Below, piece by piece: positions 22,200 to 31,900 of a DNA stretch of 64,000 nucleotides. This DNA is from Adiantum capillus-veneris (lineage: Eukaryota; Streptophyta; Polypodiopsida; Polypodiales; Pteridaceae). Numbering within the stretch: the first letter of the stretch is position 1; the number at the start of each line of letters is the position of its first letter. The notes below the pieces were generated by a model that saw only the letters and a list, made by a program, of their open reading frames with translations, did not search any database and was not told the DNA's origin. The position numbers and the translations under genes were made by a program. The DNA lies in NCBI GenBank assembly GCA_014529385.2, contig CM043961.1, positions 11,884,478 through 11,948,477 of the forward strand, in the 5' to 3' direction.

Positions 22200-23156
22200 T
22201 GTTGACCGTTGGGTCAACAACACAACATAACTCAAGTTTCGTACCAAAGTCTTATCTTTTGCGAGTTATGAAATGCTGCGGATTATGGCTATAAACGTCA
22301 TTTGTAATGAGTAGTTATTCTAGTTTCAGAAGCCGGGGTGCAATGGCACTTCCAGATTGTAAATACAAATCCATTTGACCCTTTCAAACCCATTTTTTGC
22401 TTAAACCTAAGGTAGCCTTAGTATATAAGGTACCTAGGTCATTTTGTAAAGAGGACTTTTTCATAATCAAAACTTAGCGTTGCCGTCTACTGTGTGTGAG
22501 AGAGAAAGAGAGTGAGTGTGAGCTTCATCCTCTCGCTACGCCCGGCTAGCTCAACACATTGGAGATCCGGTTGCACCATTGTTGTAGGCTCGAGGTGAGC
22601 TACGCGACGACGCCAAGCATTCCACGCGAGACGAAGCGCACACGCCGACGCATCTATGAGCTATTTGTGGCCGTAAGTGTATCAAACGATGTCTGTTTTC
22701 TGCATGCTAGTAGTCTATAGAATCGTGGCGACATAAGCTACGCATAGGTACTCATAAATTTCAGTTTCGGGCACTTTCAAAATTTGGCTCTGTCATCCTA
22801 CGTGTTTTCCGCAGATGGGTTTAGAGTGAGGGTTTTGAGTGTAGAAGCTTAGGGACAGGTGTATCCTAGTGAGGGGATGGTTTTCCTTAAGTTTCGTACG
22901 AATCTGGCATGATTAGGTGAGATACCTTCCGTATGTGTGTATGTGGCTAGGTGGTGTAGTTGAGAGCAGTGAGGTTCTTGATTGTGGTTTAGTTGGCCTT
23001 CCAGAGTGTTGTATGTGTAGGATGGTCTCAGCTTGACAAGCTAAAGAGATTTCCTCCGTGTGCCTATCATGTCATCTGTGTCCTCGATTGACATTATGTT
23101 GATCTAGGTAGTGTTTGTATGCACTTCATGGGTGTGTGAGTCGCTCCCGTCCAACA
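22200..23156 (+). repeat. 3' LTR of the non-autonomous element
   Basis: 957 bp, TG...CA ends. Its first bases form an inverted repeat GTTGACC-GTTG-GGTCAAC, which holds two opposed W-box cores (TTGACC). It includes a GC-rich segment of about 140 bp at 22503-22645 missing from the 5' LTR. Degenerate palindrome cores sit at 22737-22748 and 22794-22805. Confidence 0.93.
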
Positions 23157-23161
23157 CCAGG
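23157..23161. repeat. target site duplication CCAGG (right)
   Basis: Matches 14277-14281. Confidence 0.92.
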
Positions 23162-23235
23162 TATGCTCCAGGTATACTCTCATAAGTAGGGATACTCCTC
23201 GGTGTGTCTTGAAAGTCTGATATACCAACGCAGCA

Positions 23236-23489
23236 CTACGTTCCGAGTGCGATGGAGACTGAGGCTGCAATCGCGAAGGAGGTGATCCATCTCTGCTCAT
23301 AGATACTGCTCGTCCCTCCACTAGATCTAGTTGATCGGATGAAAGAGACGCGGATCAGTAGTAGTGCTTCTTAGCGTCTCTTTCACCCGATCAACTAGAT
23401 ATAGTGGAGGAACGAGCAGCATCTATGAGTAGAGACAGATCACCTCCTTCTCGATTGCAGCCTCAGTCTCCATCGCACTCGGAGCGCAG
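23236..23489. repeat. inverted duplication (116-bp arms, 22-bp loop) of the tnpA-like 5' exon
   Basis: Arm 23236-23351 and arm 23374-23489 are reverse complements with roughly ten mismatches; the spacer is 23352-23373. The plus-strand arm encodes MEERAASMSRDRSPPSRLQP and so on, and the minus-strand arm encodes almost the same peptide (MEGRAVSMSRDGSPPSRLQP), so a coding exon was copied head to head. A transcript through it would fold into a long hairpin. Confidence 0.9.
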
Positions 23490-24998
23490 TTCTTTTACAA
23501 GATACATAGAATACACACGGGAGACAAATCCACAAGAACTTCACAGGAATTTCTCTACACAGGAATCTCTCCCCGTTTATGACTCCTCTCTCTCTCTCTC
23601 TACACATATTATCTATAGTATAGATTAAAACTTGTCATGTTTTCTTCTCCATTCAATATTAAGATTAAATGTTCGTGTGTTTAATGCAGGTATGGATGAT
23701 GATGAGTTTTTTTCTTCTTTGTCACCCCAGCAGAGGATGTGGTACGAGGAGTGTCATCGCTCTGGAGCACCATCATGCCATTCCACTCCTTCAGTGTCTC
23801 CCTCTATTTCGGAGCATTCAGCACACTCGGAAGCTTCGGTGTTGACGAGACGATCTTCACACTAGTCTAAGCACCGACGTTCTAGTGGTGGCGACATCGA
23901 TTGTTGTGGGGATGCCGCCGTTGATGCCTCGACAGCGCTCGTGTTCGACGAGGCTCCTTACCTTCCCCTTCTTTGTCCGTCCCCACATCAGCCATGGCAT
24001 CGCCATCTACGTTAGGTTTTGTGTGGCTATCGACCGTTTCTGGCTACACACCACTAGCTACTCCTCCAGGAGTCACCCCAATCAACACTCCTCGCCTCGG
24101 GGCCCAGACTCAAGTGTAGACACCTAACATCCGTACCCCCATCGAGACGCATCTAGAGACCCCTGCCAAGACATCCAAGTTCATGTGTCATAGGCTAGAG
24201 GGCTTGCCGTACTCGGTCGACATTAGTGGCGGCATCATGGATGACGAAGGCAAGAAGGTGATCTCGCGCATGTGCGGTCTTTGCTCTCAGGTGTTTAGAC
24301 ACTACATACTAAACACCTGAACTGAAGTGTCAAATGAATTCAAAGACAAAGTAATCAGCATGTTGCATGACGAGTTTCTCGTGTCAAGTCGGGATGAGCG
24401 CTTCAATGAAGACCCGATGAAGGTTCGAATGCGCGAATACTGCAAGCACAAGCATTCTAAAGTATAAAAATCAATAAAGCATGGGTGAAACAGATCATCT
24501 TGGCTGGCCAAAGAAGATTGGAAGAATGTGAAGCGCATAGCGCGTGAGAATCCTGACAAGTGGAAGCAACAAAAGGAGGCAACCAAAGCGCGAGTAGAGT
24601 TAGGGAGATTGCACCACTTGGGGAGCGGCAGGTGGTCATCATTTAAGGTCGATTTTGTAAGTGTTTTTGCATTGCTCTTTAGGTTTGGTAGTTACATCTA
24701 TTTGTACTTTTAAATTCTAACATAATGGATTCTTTGTATGTTTTGAACAGTGGTCAAGGACGTGATCCCACACCGTACGAGCGTGAGTACGTAGGCAAAA
24801 AGAGCTTAAACGTCTTGATGAACATTCTGAGTTCTCACGGCGGCATGGTTAGTATTTCACTATACTGTTTTAATGATAAGATAAGAAAATAGATTGTTTT
24901 GTAATTATATGTTTATACTTACAAAAAATACGTCTTATTGTTTTTTTCTGCAGAATTCGATAGATACGTCGCTTGGACGCGATGAGACGTCTGGTTAG
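23404..24998 (+). pseudogene. CACTA second gene, tnpA-like, broken
   Basis: Expected to encode the accessory DNA-binding protein of the CACTA element. A first exon (from 23404, Ser/Arg/Pro-rich) is followed by an intron ending TTTAATGCAG at about 23690, then GMDDDEFFSSLSPQQRMWYEECHR. Later pieces include GLPYSVDISGG (about 24205), FNEDPMKVRMREYCKHKHSK (about 24400) and NPDKWKQQKEATKARVELG (about 24550), which resembles the conserved part of plant En/Spm-type accessory proteins. Introns 24657-24750 and 24848-24953 have GT-AG ends. The last exon ends SIDTSLGRDETSG at TAG 24996-24998. Several stops and frame changes occur between 23860 and 24540. Family assignment rests on position and loose similarity. 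Confidence 0.6.
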
Positions 24999-25414
24999 AC
25001 ATCAGTCTAGCCGTAGCCAGATAGCATTATTTTCCTTTTTTCATAGCATGTATAATGAGATGACGTGTATACGTCTTTTTGTTACTATTGGAAAACCATG
25101 TATTTTCTCAATAATGACAATTGTGTTGTAACTATTACATTTGCAAAGCTTAACAATCAAGTGATTTTGCCTATGATGTGTATAATTGTCATTGATTTAG
25201 TTTTGTCAGTTTTGTATCTTTATTATGCAGACAATACTATGCATGATGGAGTTAATGGTTATATTGTCTTGTGGGTGACTACTTTGGGTCTATACCTTGC
25301 ACTTTTTTTCAAAGGTGAATCTGGGCTTATCTTGGATTCATTTAGGTTACTCTATTCTGGAAACATTCAATATGGTTGATGGTTGAATACCCTGCCACCC
25401 AAAACTTTTTACTC

Positions 25415-25527
25415 TCGGACGTCGCTATAAGCGTCTCTATATAAGGTTCTGCTACGTCTCTATAAGCGTCGCTACAGAAGGACTGTAACCGTCGTTATAA
25501 GCTGCATTAATTAGTACTCTTATCACT
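25415..25527 (+). repeat. CACTA right subterminal repeats and degenerate terminus
   Basis: Motifs GACGTCGCTATAAGCGTC, TACGTCTCTATAAGCGTC and CGTCGTTATAAGC mirror the left subterminal set. The terminal TCTTGTAGTG expected from the left end is replaced by TCTTATCAC. Confidence 0.7.
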
Positions 25528-28500
25528 ACCCCTTTGTACATTACTCTACAATCAATGAAGTTGAAGACACCATATCCAAAAGTAGGATCCCATTGAATAC
25601 ACATTGAGCTTTTTAACAAGATGTAATAACCTTCATACATGTCTACTCGAGAATGTATTTTCGAGGACTATATCACTCAAAGGAAGTAGCTCTTGATATG
25701 TACATGAAGTGGCTTCCCTAGGCTACTACAAGCTCTCATGAAGAGTTAAAGGAAACATCTCCTAGACCAATGGATCAATGTTTTCAAGTACGCTTATTGG
25801 AATGTCTAGTGATTGCTTACCTAGAAAATTCAACATAACCATTTGATAAGGTGTTTTTAGGACATCAAGTTTTGAGATAAAAAGCCATCAAAATTGTTCA
25901 ACCATATACCAAAAAGCCACCTTTGAAATATATGTCCAGGAGCATGTTTCCAATGTACCATATATATGTTCTTTTGAACCCGCTTTAAAATCATGGCACT
26001 TTTCCCTTGACCCATGCTTTCAACCTCCAAGTTCCCACAAGCTCTCAAAATTATGAGCTTCTTAAAAGCGGGTTTGAAATGGTGCTACACTTATAAGAAT
26101 ATTGAAAATCAAAATTTCCTCTTAAAGAAGTTCAAGAACATAGCATCATTTGAGTACATGGGCGTAAGAGCACCCACTTTCAATCAAACAATCAAGGTAA
26201 ATCCTTGCTATGTATTGCCTATGATCATTTCCTTTTAAGATCTCTAAATATATATAAGTATCCTTTTTCATTCTTCTACTACAACCTCCGGACAGCATAG
26301 CATAAGGAATTCTATGTCGGTACCATTGTGATCCTAATCAATCAGAACATTGGAATAGTGTACTTGCACATAAGAAGTTTGCACGAACATTGAGATGATT
26401 TTTGGCTACATTGTGATCCCATTTTGCTATTGCATACATACCTTATGGGTAAATTCAAGTAATCTCATAAAAACTATACTTACATGTAAGATATGTTCAA
26501 AGACACAAAAATTTATATAACACCATTAAATAAGAGATAAAATTATATAATACCATCAAATAAGAGATAAAATGTATACATGGTGTTTATCTTTAGAGTG
26601 TTGAATGCAGCAGTCTATTCAAGAATGTGTGACCCCCTTAGGAACAATACCCAACAAGTTAAATCCAGAACCTTACAATGCACAAATAACATTTGATAAA
26701 TCTAAAATGAACTTTGACAAACATAGTTAACTATTCCTTTTTTTTGTTTTAGAGATTTTGAAATGTAAATGATATTTACTAAGTTGAAAGCTTGGCATCG
26801 TAAGGTAAGTAATTATAATTGGAAAATGACATCAAATGACCAATGCGATTGACCTCCAAGTGGAAATAGGTTTCAAGTAATTAGTTCATCACCATATATA
26901 CATATAGATATACATGCATGTGTGTGTTTCAATAATATTAATACATAGACACCAAAGAATTTGACCAAATTCAAAAGACACTAGAAACTATGTCAGGAAA
27001 GAGGGCTGTATAATTCCATTATCATGTCAAAAAATGGTCTTATACACAAGTGGGGAAATTTAAAAATCTTCCCTAGTAAGGATGAAGAGATACAAGTCCT
27101 GCAAATCTCCTGACCAGCAAAAATTTGATAGCTTAGAGTTGAGAAGGTAACCCTCACCTGCATCCATAGAGACAATATAACATTTAGTTAGTATTGGCAC
27201 TGACTGCAGGTGATGCATAGGTATCCCACTTGTTATCGATGTCACCCAACTTAAAAATTGCTATCAATTAAAGTAAAGAGATGAAAAACTTTTAACCAGT
27301 GCGATAGGAAAAAATGTTTTAGACTTATGTGTTTCACGATATCAAAGACCATACAACTCTATCACTTTAACAATCATAAAAAACCAAGCTATATGGGGAC
27401 AAAATGTAGTTTTTTTTTTTTTTAATTAGCAGAATTCCTGATATCAAAACAGAATTGTCTAACCAAAACAAACTTAGATTTAGGAATTCTAAGTGGAGCT
27501 CTTTTTAATTTTACAAGCTCTAAAAAGGAAAGGTCGGAGGCGAGCTTTGGAGGCTATCTTTGCCCCGAAGTGAACTACGTACGCCCGTCTCTCCACTTGG
27601 CGGAGTTTGGCATTTATTGCCGCAATTTTTTAGGTTCTGAAATTGTGCTCATGCGTGCTGTTAATGTATATTTTGGTGTTTCCTGTAAATATACAAGTAT
27701 TAGCTCCCAAGGTAAATAATAATAACTTGAATTAGTTACTACCTTTTAGGTGTTTTTTCCTTGTGATCAAAAAAACATTTATCATTGGGATGAGAGGAAA
27801 AGGTATTAGTAACAAGTGTTTACATCATCCCATCTACGGGTCATCTTAGTCATATCCCAAAAAAAGCTGCTGCTATGAAGGTTTCAGCAGAAAGAAACTC
27901 TCAACAGCCCAATAGCTAGGTTCATTCCGGTCTTCAGAGAGCAAAAGAGATGACACAAAGGTAAATATCAATACTCTTACTAGGTGACGGCCCTGCCAGA
28001 ATTATCAATTACAAGAAACATATCACAAAGTTTCAAAAAAGAGCCATAAGAAGTATAAGCCCTCTTTTAGCATGTAAAAAGAGATGACACAGTCAGTTGG
28101 TACATGTAATAAGCTTTTAGAAAAACAAACAAAGTGCAAAAACCAATTACAACCAAGTGGAGTTGGCCTAAAAAACATCTGTCTGAGATTTATAAGACTT
28201 AAAATACCAAGAAGACTCATCTCAGTCCTAGTAGCATACTCTCGAGGAGATCCTACCAAGTTCCAAAGATCCCCAAAAAAAAGGTCAGTAAATAGCAAAT
28301 AAAAAGAGGGACCAGTCTGTCAAGAAACTGCAAATCCATCAAATATATAAAAAATGTGTTACAGAGCAGAGCTATTGTTAGAAAAAAAGATATTTAAAGT
28401 AAAAAACCACTCCCAAGCTTTATTTAGGCTTTTAAACAGCAACCACCAAAGTGATGACAACTGCTAGATTTTTTTCAAAACCAAGATCGTGTTTTTTAAG

Positions 28501-28679
28501 CATTGAACCAGTAGATCCCAGCTCAAAAAGAAACAAAGGTATCCTCTTCCCCATCTTGGAGGTTCAAGGAAACCATAACATAAACACATAAGACCTAGTG
28601 TAACAGGTGTCAGCACTCATTATTTACAAGGGCAGCTCAATACTGAGTAGAAACTAGTTATTACGGCAGTATATGGATG
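25528..28679. other. 3.2-kb spacer, no supported gene
   Basis: AT-rich. Seen here: a 30-bp direct duplication at about 26512-26571 (TATAA-ACCAT-AAATAAGAGATAAAA units), a short inverted repeat (25972-25987 with 26062-26077), and a GC-richer stretch at 27530-27630 without a usable frame. A possible minus-strand exon near 27080-27240 is followed by a donor-like GCAG/GTGAGG but has no coding support. Confidence 0.5.
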
Positions 28680-28684
28680 TTATC
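28680..28684. repeat. target site duplication TTATC (left)
   Basis: Matches 33863-33867 on the other side of the copia element. Confidence 0.93.
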
Positions 28685-28911
28685 TGTTGGAATTAGGGTT
28701 GCAGAGAAACACACACAGCTTGGAGAAGACGAAGGAAGCTCAAGGCACACAATAGAGAGTGTATTACTTAGTGTGCAATGGAAAGATAGATAGCCCTAGA
28801 GTGATGGGCGTATATACAATGCACGGGGGAAAAAACCTCCTAAAGAGGGAAAAAATGCCCCGGCAGTCCTAGTGTGTTCACACACATCACTACCACATGT
28901 ATATGGTAACA
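28685..28911 (-). repeat. 3' LTR of copia element 1
   Basis: 227 bp, TGTTGGAATT...TATGGTAACA, near-identical to 33636-33862. A purine-rich tract on the minus strand (GGGGGGATT) adjoins its inner edge as polypurine tract. Confidence 0.96.
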
Positions 28912-28986
28912 AATCCCCCCTGGAGTGATGCGGTGAACGAGAGCTGGCACATGAGTAAAGGGAAGTGCCATGCCCTGAGGACAGGA

Positions 28987-31900
28987 TCAGTCCACAAAGG
29001 GGAGTAAGCCCAAAGCTTTGCGGAAAGCTTCAAGCTTCTCACGAGACAATGCCTTTGTGAAAAGATCTGCAAGGTTGTCCTGTGTTGGCACATAAGCCAA
29101 GCTGATCTCTCCTGTTGAGAGCCTCTCCCTGACATAGTGGTAATGCACCTCAATGTGCTTTGTGCGAGCATGAAAAACTGGGTTCCTCGCAACTGCCAAT
29201 GCGCTCTGACTGTCAGTGTAGATAGTGTTGGCAGTGTCCTGTCCAACACCCAAGTCAGCCATAAGGCGTCTGAGCCATACACACTCAACCGTAGCTGTGA
29301 AGACTGCCCTGTACTCAGCCTCACAACTCGAAGTGGCCACAGTAGGTTGCTTCTTGCTCAACCATGATATACATGAACTGCCAAGCATGAAACAAAAACC
29401 ACTTGTGGACACTCGCGTGTCAAAACAACCAGCCCAATCTGAGTCCGAAAAAGCATGTAAGTCTGGCGGCAATGATCCCCCCTTGGGATAAAACAAGCCA
29501 AGATGTAAAGTGCCACTAAGGTAGCGGAAAATCCTCTTGACAGCCTGCCAATGCTTAGACCCTGGGCTATGCATAAATCTGCTGACCTGCGAGACTGCAA
29601 ACTGAATATCTGGCCTCGTGTTGCATACATAAATGAGGCAGCCAACAGCAGTTTGGTAAAGAGTGACATCAGCAGGATCGCCAGCATCATGTAGACTCAA
29701 CTTCAAACCTGTTTCCATGGGAGTGGCAATAGGTTTGCAATCCTCAAGTCCAAACTTACATAGCAATGTCTCTATGTAACTTTTCTGACACAAGGCAATA
29801 CCACCATCACACTGCTTAAACTGTATACCCAAGTAATGATGCAACAGCCCCAAATCTTTCATCTTGAAAGTAGCATTCAAATCAGCCTTAAATTCAGCAA
29901 TATGTCTCTCATTTGGTCCAGTGATCAGCAAATCATCAACATAAAGAACCACAATGAGAAATACATCATCCTCACGCTTTACATACAATGTGCTTTCTGT
30001 TGGACTGTTACGAAAGCCTCGTTTAACCAAATGAGTGTCAGCTTTCTCATACCAAGCACGAGGAGATTGCTTCAACCCATACAAAGCCTTCTTACATTTG
30101 CACACTTTGTCCTCTTGTCCTTTTATGACAAAACCGCGAGGCTGCGTTCCATAAACTTCCTCAAATATGTCACCATTCAAGAAAGCAGTAACAATGTCTG
30201 ATTGATGTACATCCCAACCAAAATGAGCTGCCAATGCACATAGAAAACGCACAGTAGTCATACGACAAGTGGGAGCAAAAGTCTCTTCATAATCTATGCC
30301 TTTTTGTTGTGCATAACCCTTTGCAACAAGTCGAGCCTTATGGCGATCGATCTCACCATCCGGCTTGCGTTTCAACTTGTAAACCCACTTCGTACCAATG
30401 GCCTTTTTGCCAGGAGGCAAATCACATAAAGTCCATGTGTCATTCTCTATAAGTGCATCATATTCTGATTTCATGGCAGCAATCCAATTTTCTGAATTCT
30501 GTGCTTCATCAAAAGACAGAGGCTCCTCAACATCATGTAAACTAGACACAGCCAAAGCATAACAATCTGATGCATAAGATGCATGGCGAGAGCCTGAACG
30601 AGTACGACTAGATAAAGGTGCATCCAATTTACTGTCACGCAAAGTGTGCACCAGCCATTTTGGCATACCTCTAGCCTGCTCATTTTCAGCCCTTTCCTCA
30701 TCAAGTACATCATGTACATCTGCATCAGTAATAGGCTGTTCTAAAACATTTTCAGAAACCCCCATAGGTTGTACATTTGCCTCATTGGAACTTACATTCG
30801 TATTTCCACCACTGAAAAGAGGCAACAAAGTGTCATAAATGTCCTGTGAGCTTACATTACTGTCTCTAGTACATGACAGCAAGGGTTGAACAGAATCTTC
30901 CACAAACACTACATCCCGTGAAACCAAAATATGTTTTGTTTGCGGATGATACAACCTGTAACCTTTGCTTTCAGCACTATAACCAACAAAAATACATTTG
31001 ACAGCCTTATCATCCAATTTTCTGCGCTGCACTTGTGGCACCAAAGCATATGCCAAACAGCCAAAAACACGCATGTGCTCAATAGAAGGTTTTCTATCAT
31101 GCCATGCTTCATATGGAGTAATAGACTGCAAAGCTTTCGTAGGACACCTGTTAAGTACATAAGTGGCACACATGATGGCCTCAAGCCAAAAAGAATGCGG
31201 CAAAGCTTGACTTTTGACCATACATCGTGCCATTTCCGTTAGTGACCTATTTTTCCTCTCAGCAACACCATTTTGCTGAGGTGTATAAGGCACTGTACAT
31301 TGGTGTTTTATCCCACGACTAGCCAGAAATGCATTAAATTCATGAGACATATACTCCCCCCCTCGATCGGAACGGAGGGTGCCCATAGTACATTTTGAGA
31401 CATTTTCAGCCATAGCCAAAAATTGTTTGAAGCACATAAAAACTTCGGACTTTGCTTTAAGCGGAAATACCCATGCATGCCTGGAGTAATCATCAATGAA
31501 AGTCACGAAGTACAGGTAATTGCCCAAGGACGGAGTTTGCATGGGCCCACAAACATCACTATGCACAAGTTGCAACCTGCATGTGGCCCTAACTGAACCA
31601 TCCTTTGGAAACTTAGAACGCTGCATTTTACCCAGAATACAGCCTTCACAAACATGTTTGATAGGTGCTTCAAGAGGCGGCAAAGAAGCAACCATATCAG
31701 ATTTCTGCAAACGCAGGAAACTGGCAAAATTCAGATGACCAAAACGTGCATGCCAAAGTTTTGCATCTGAAATAGCCCTTGAATCTGCAACAGCATTTGC
31801 AAAATTTTGTCCACACTTGTCATACAAAGTGAGCTTATACAGCCCACGGCACAAAAGCCCAGATGCAACAATTTCATCACCAAAACTGAGATCATGAACT

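Larger units (their letters stand above)
14282..23156 (+). mobile_element. non-autonomous LTR retrotransposon (gag plus protease, no RT or integrase) nested in the CACTA element
   Basis: 8875 bp, flanked by CCAGG on both sides. LTRs are 14282-15098 and 22200-23156. The primer binding site TGGCGCCGCTGCTGGGGA starts at 15100 and resembles the tRNA-Asp-type site of Athila/Tat-like Ty3/gypsy elements. The polypurine tract CGGAAGGGGGAA ends at 22199. The leader from 15118 to 18071 holds the palindrome array. Coding content is gag (18072-19559), a broken protease frame (19561-20451) and a basic WxPK-repeat frame (20514-21221). I see no RT, RNase H or integrase motif in any frame of 21222-22186. This is the structure called TR-GAG or LARD in plants; mobility would depend on a related element elsewhere. 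Confidence 0.9.
9182..25527 (+). mobile_element. CACTA (En/Spm) DNA transposon, interrupted by a nested LTR element
   Basis: The left end begins CACTACAAGAGG, the canonical CACTA terminus. Subterminal copies of AGCGACGCTC, GCGTCGCTAC and GACGTCC lie at 9203-9325. The right side has the matching subterminal set (GACGTCGCTATAAGCGTC and similar, 25415-25500), ending in a degenerate terminus AGTACTCTTATCAC at 25513-25526, where the inverted left end would predict AGTACCTCTTGTAGTG. Between the ends are a tnpD-like transposase with Transposase_21 and DUF4216-like parts and a tnpA-like gene. Without the nested 8.9-kb retrotransposon the element is about 7.5 kb, normal for CACTA. Both genes are broken, so it is non-autonomous now. 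The left boundary is firm; the right is good only to about 5 bp, and no clean 3-bp target duplication could be confirmed. Confidence 0.88.

Noticed and set aside
23094-23321. Separate minus-strand gene encoding a Ser/Arg-rich peptide
   Set aside because: It is the inverted copy of the tnpA-like exon at 23404-23490.
25065-25379. 104-codon hydrophobic frame near the CACTA right end
   Set aside because: AT-rich chance frame in the 3' non-coding part of the element; no motif and no splice or promoter context.
27060-27245. Possible host exon on the minus strand with acceptor-like and donor-like edges
   Set aside because: No protein family, a stop in one candidate phase, and no neighbouring exon to support it.
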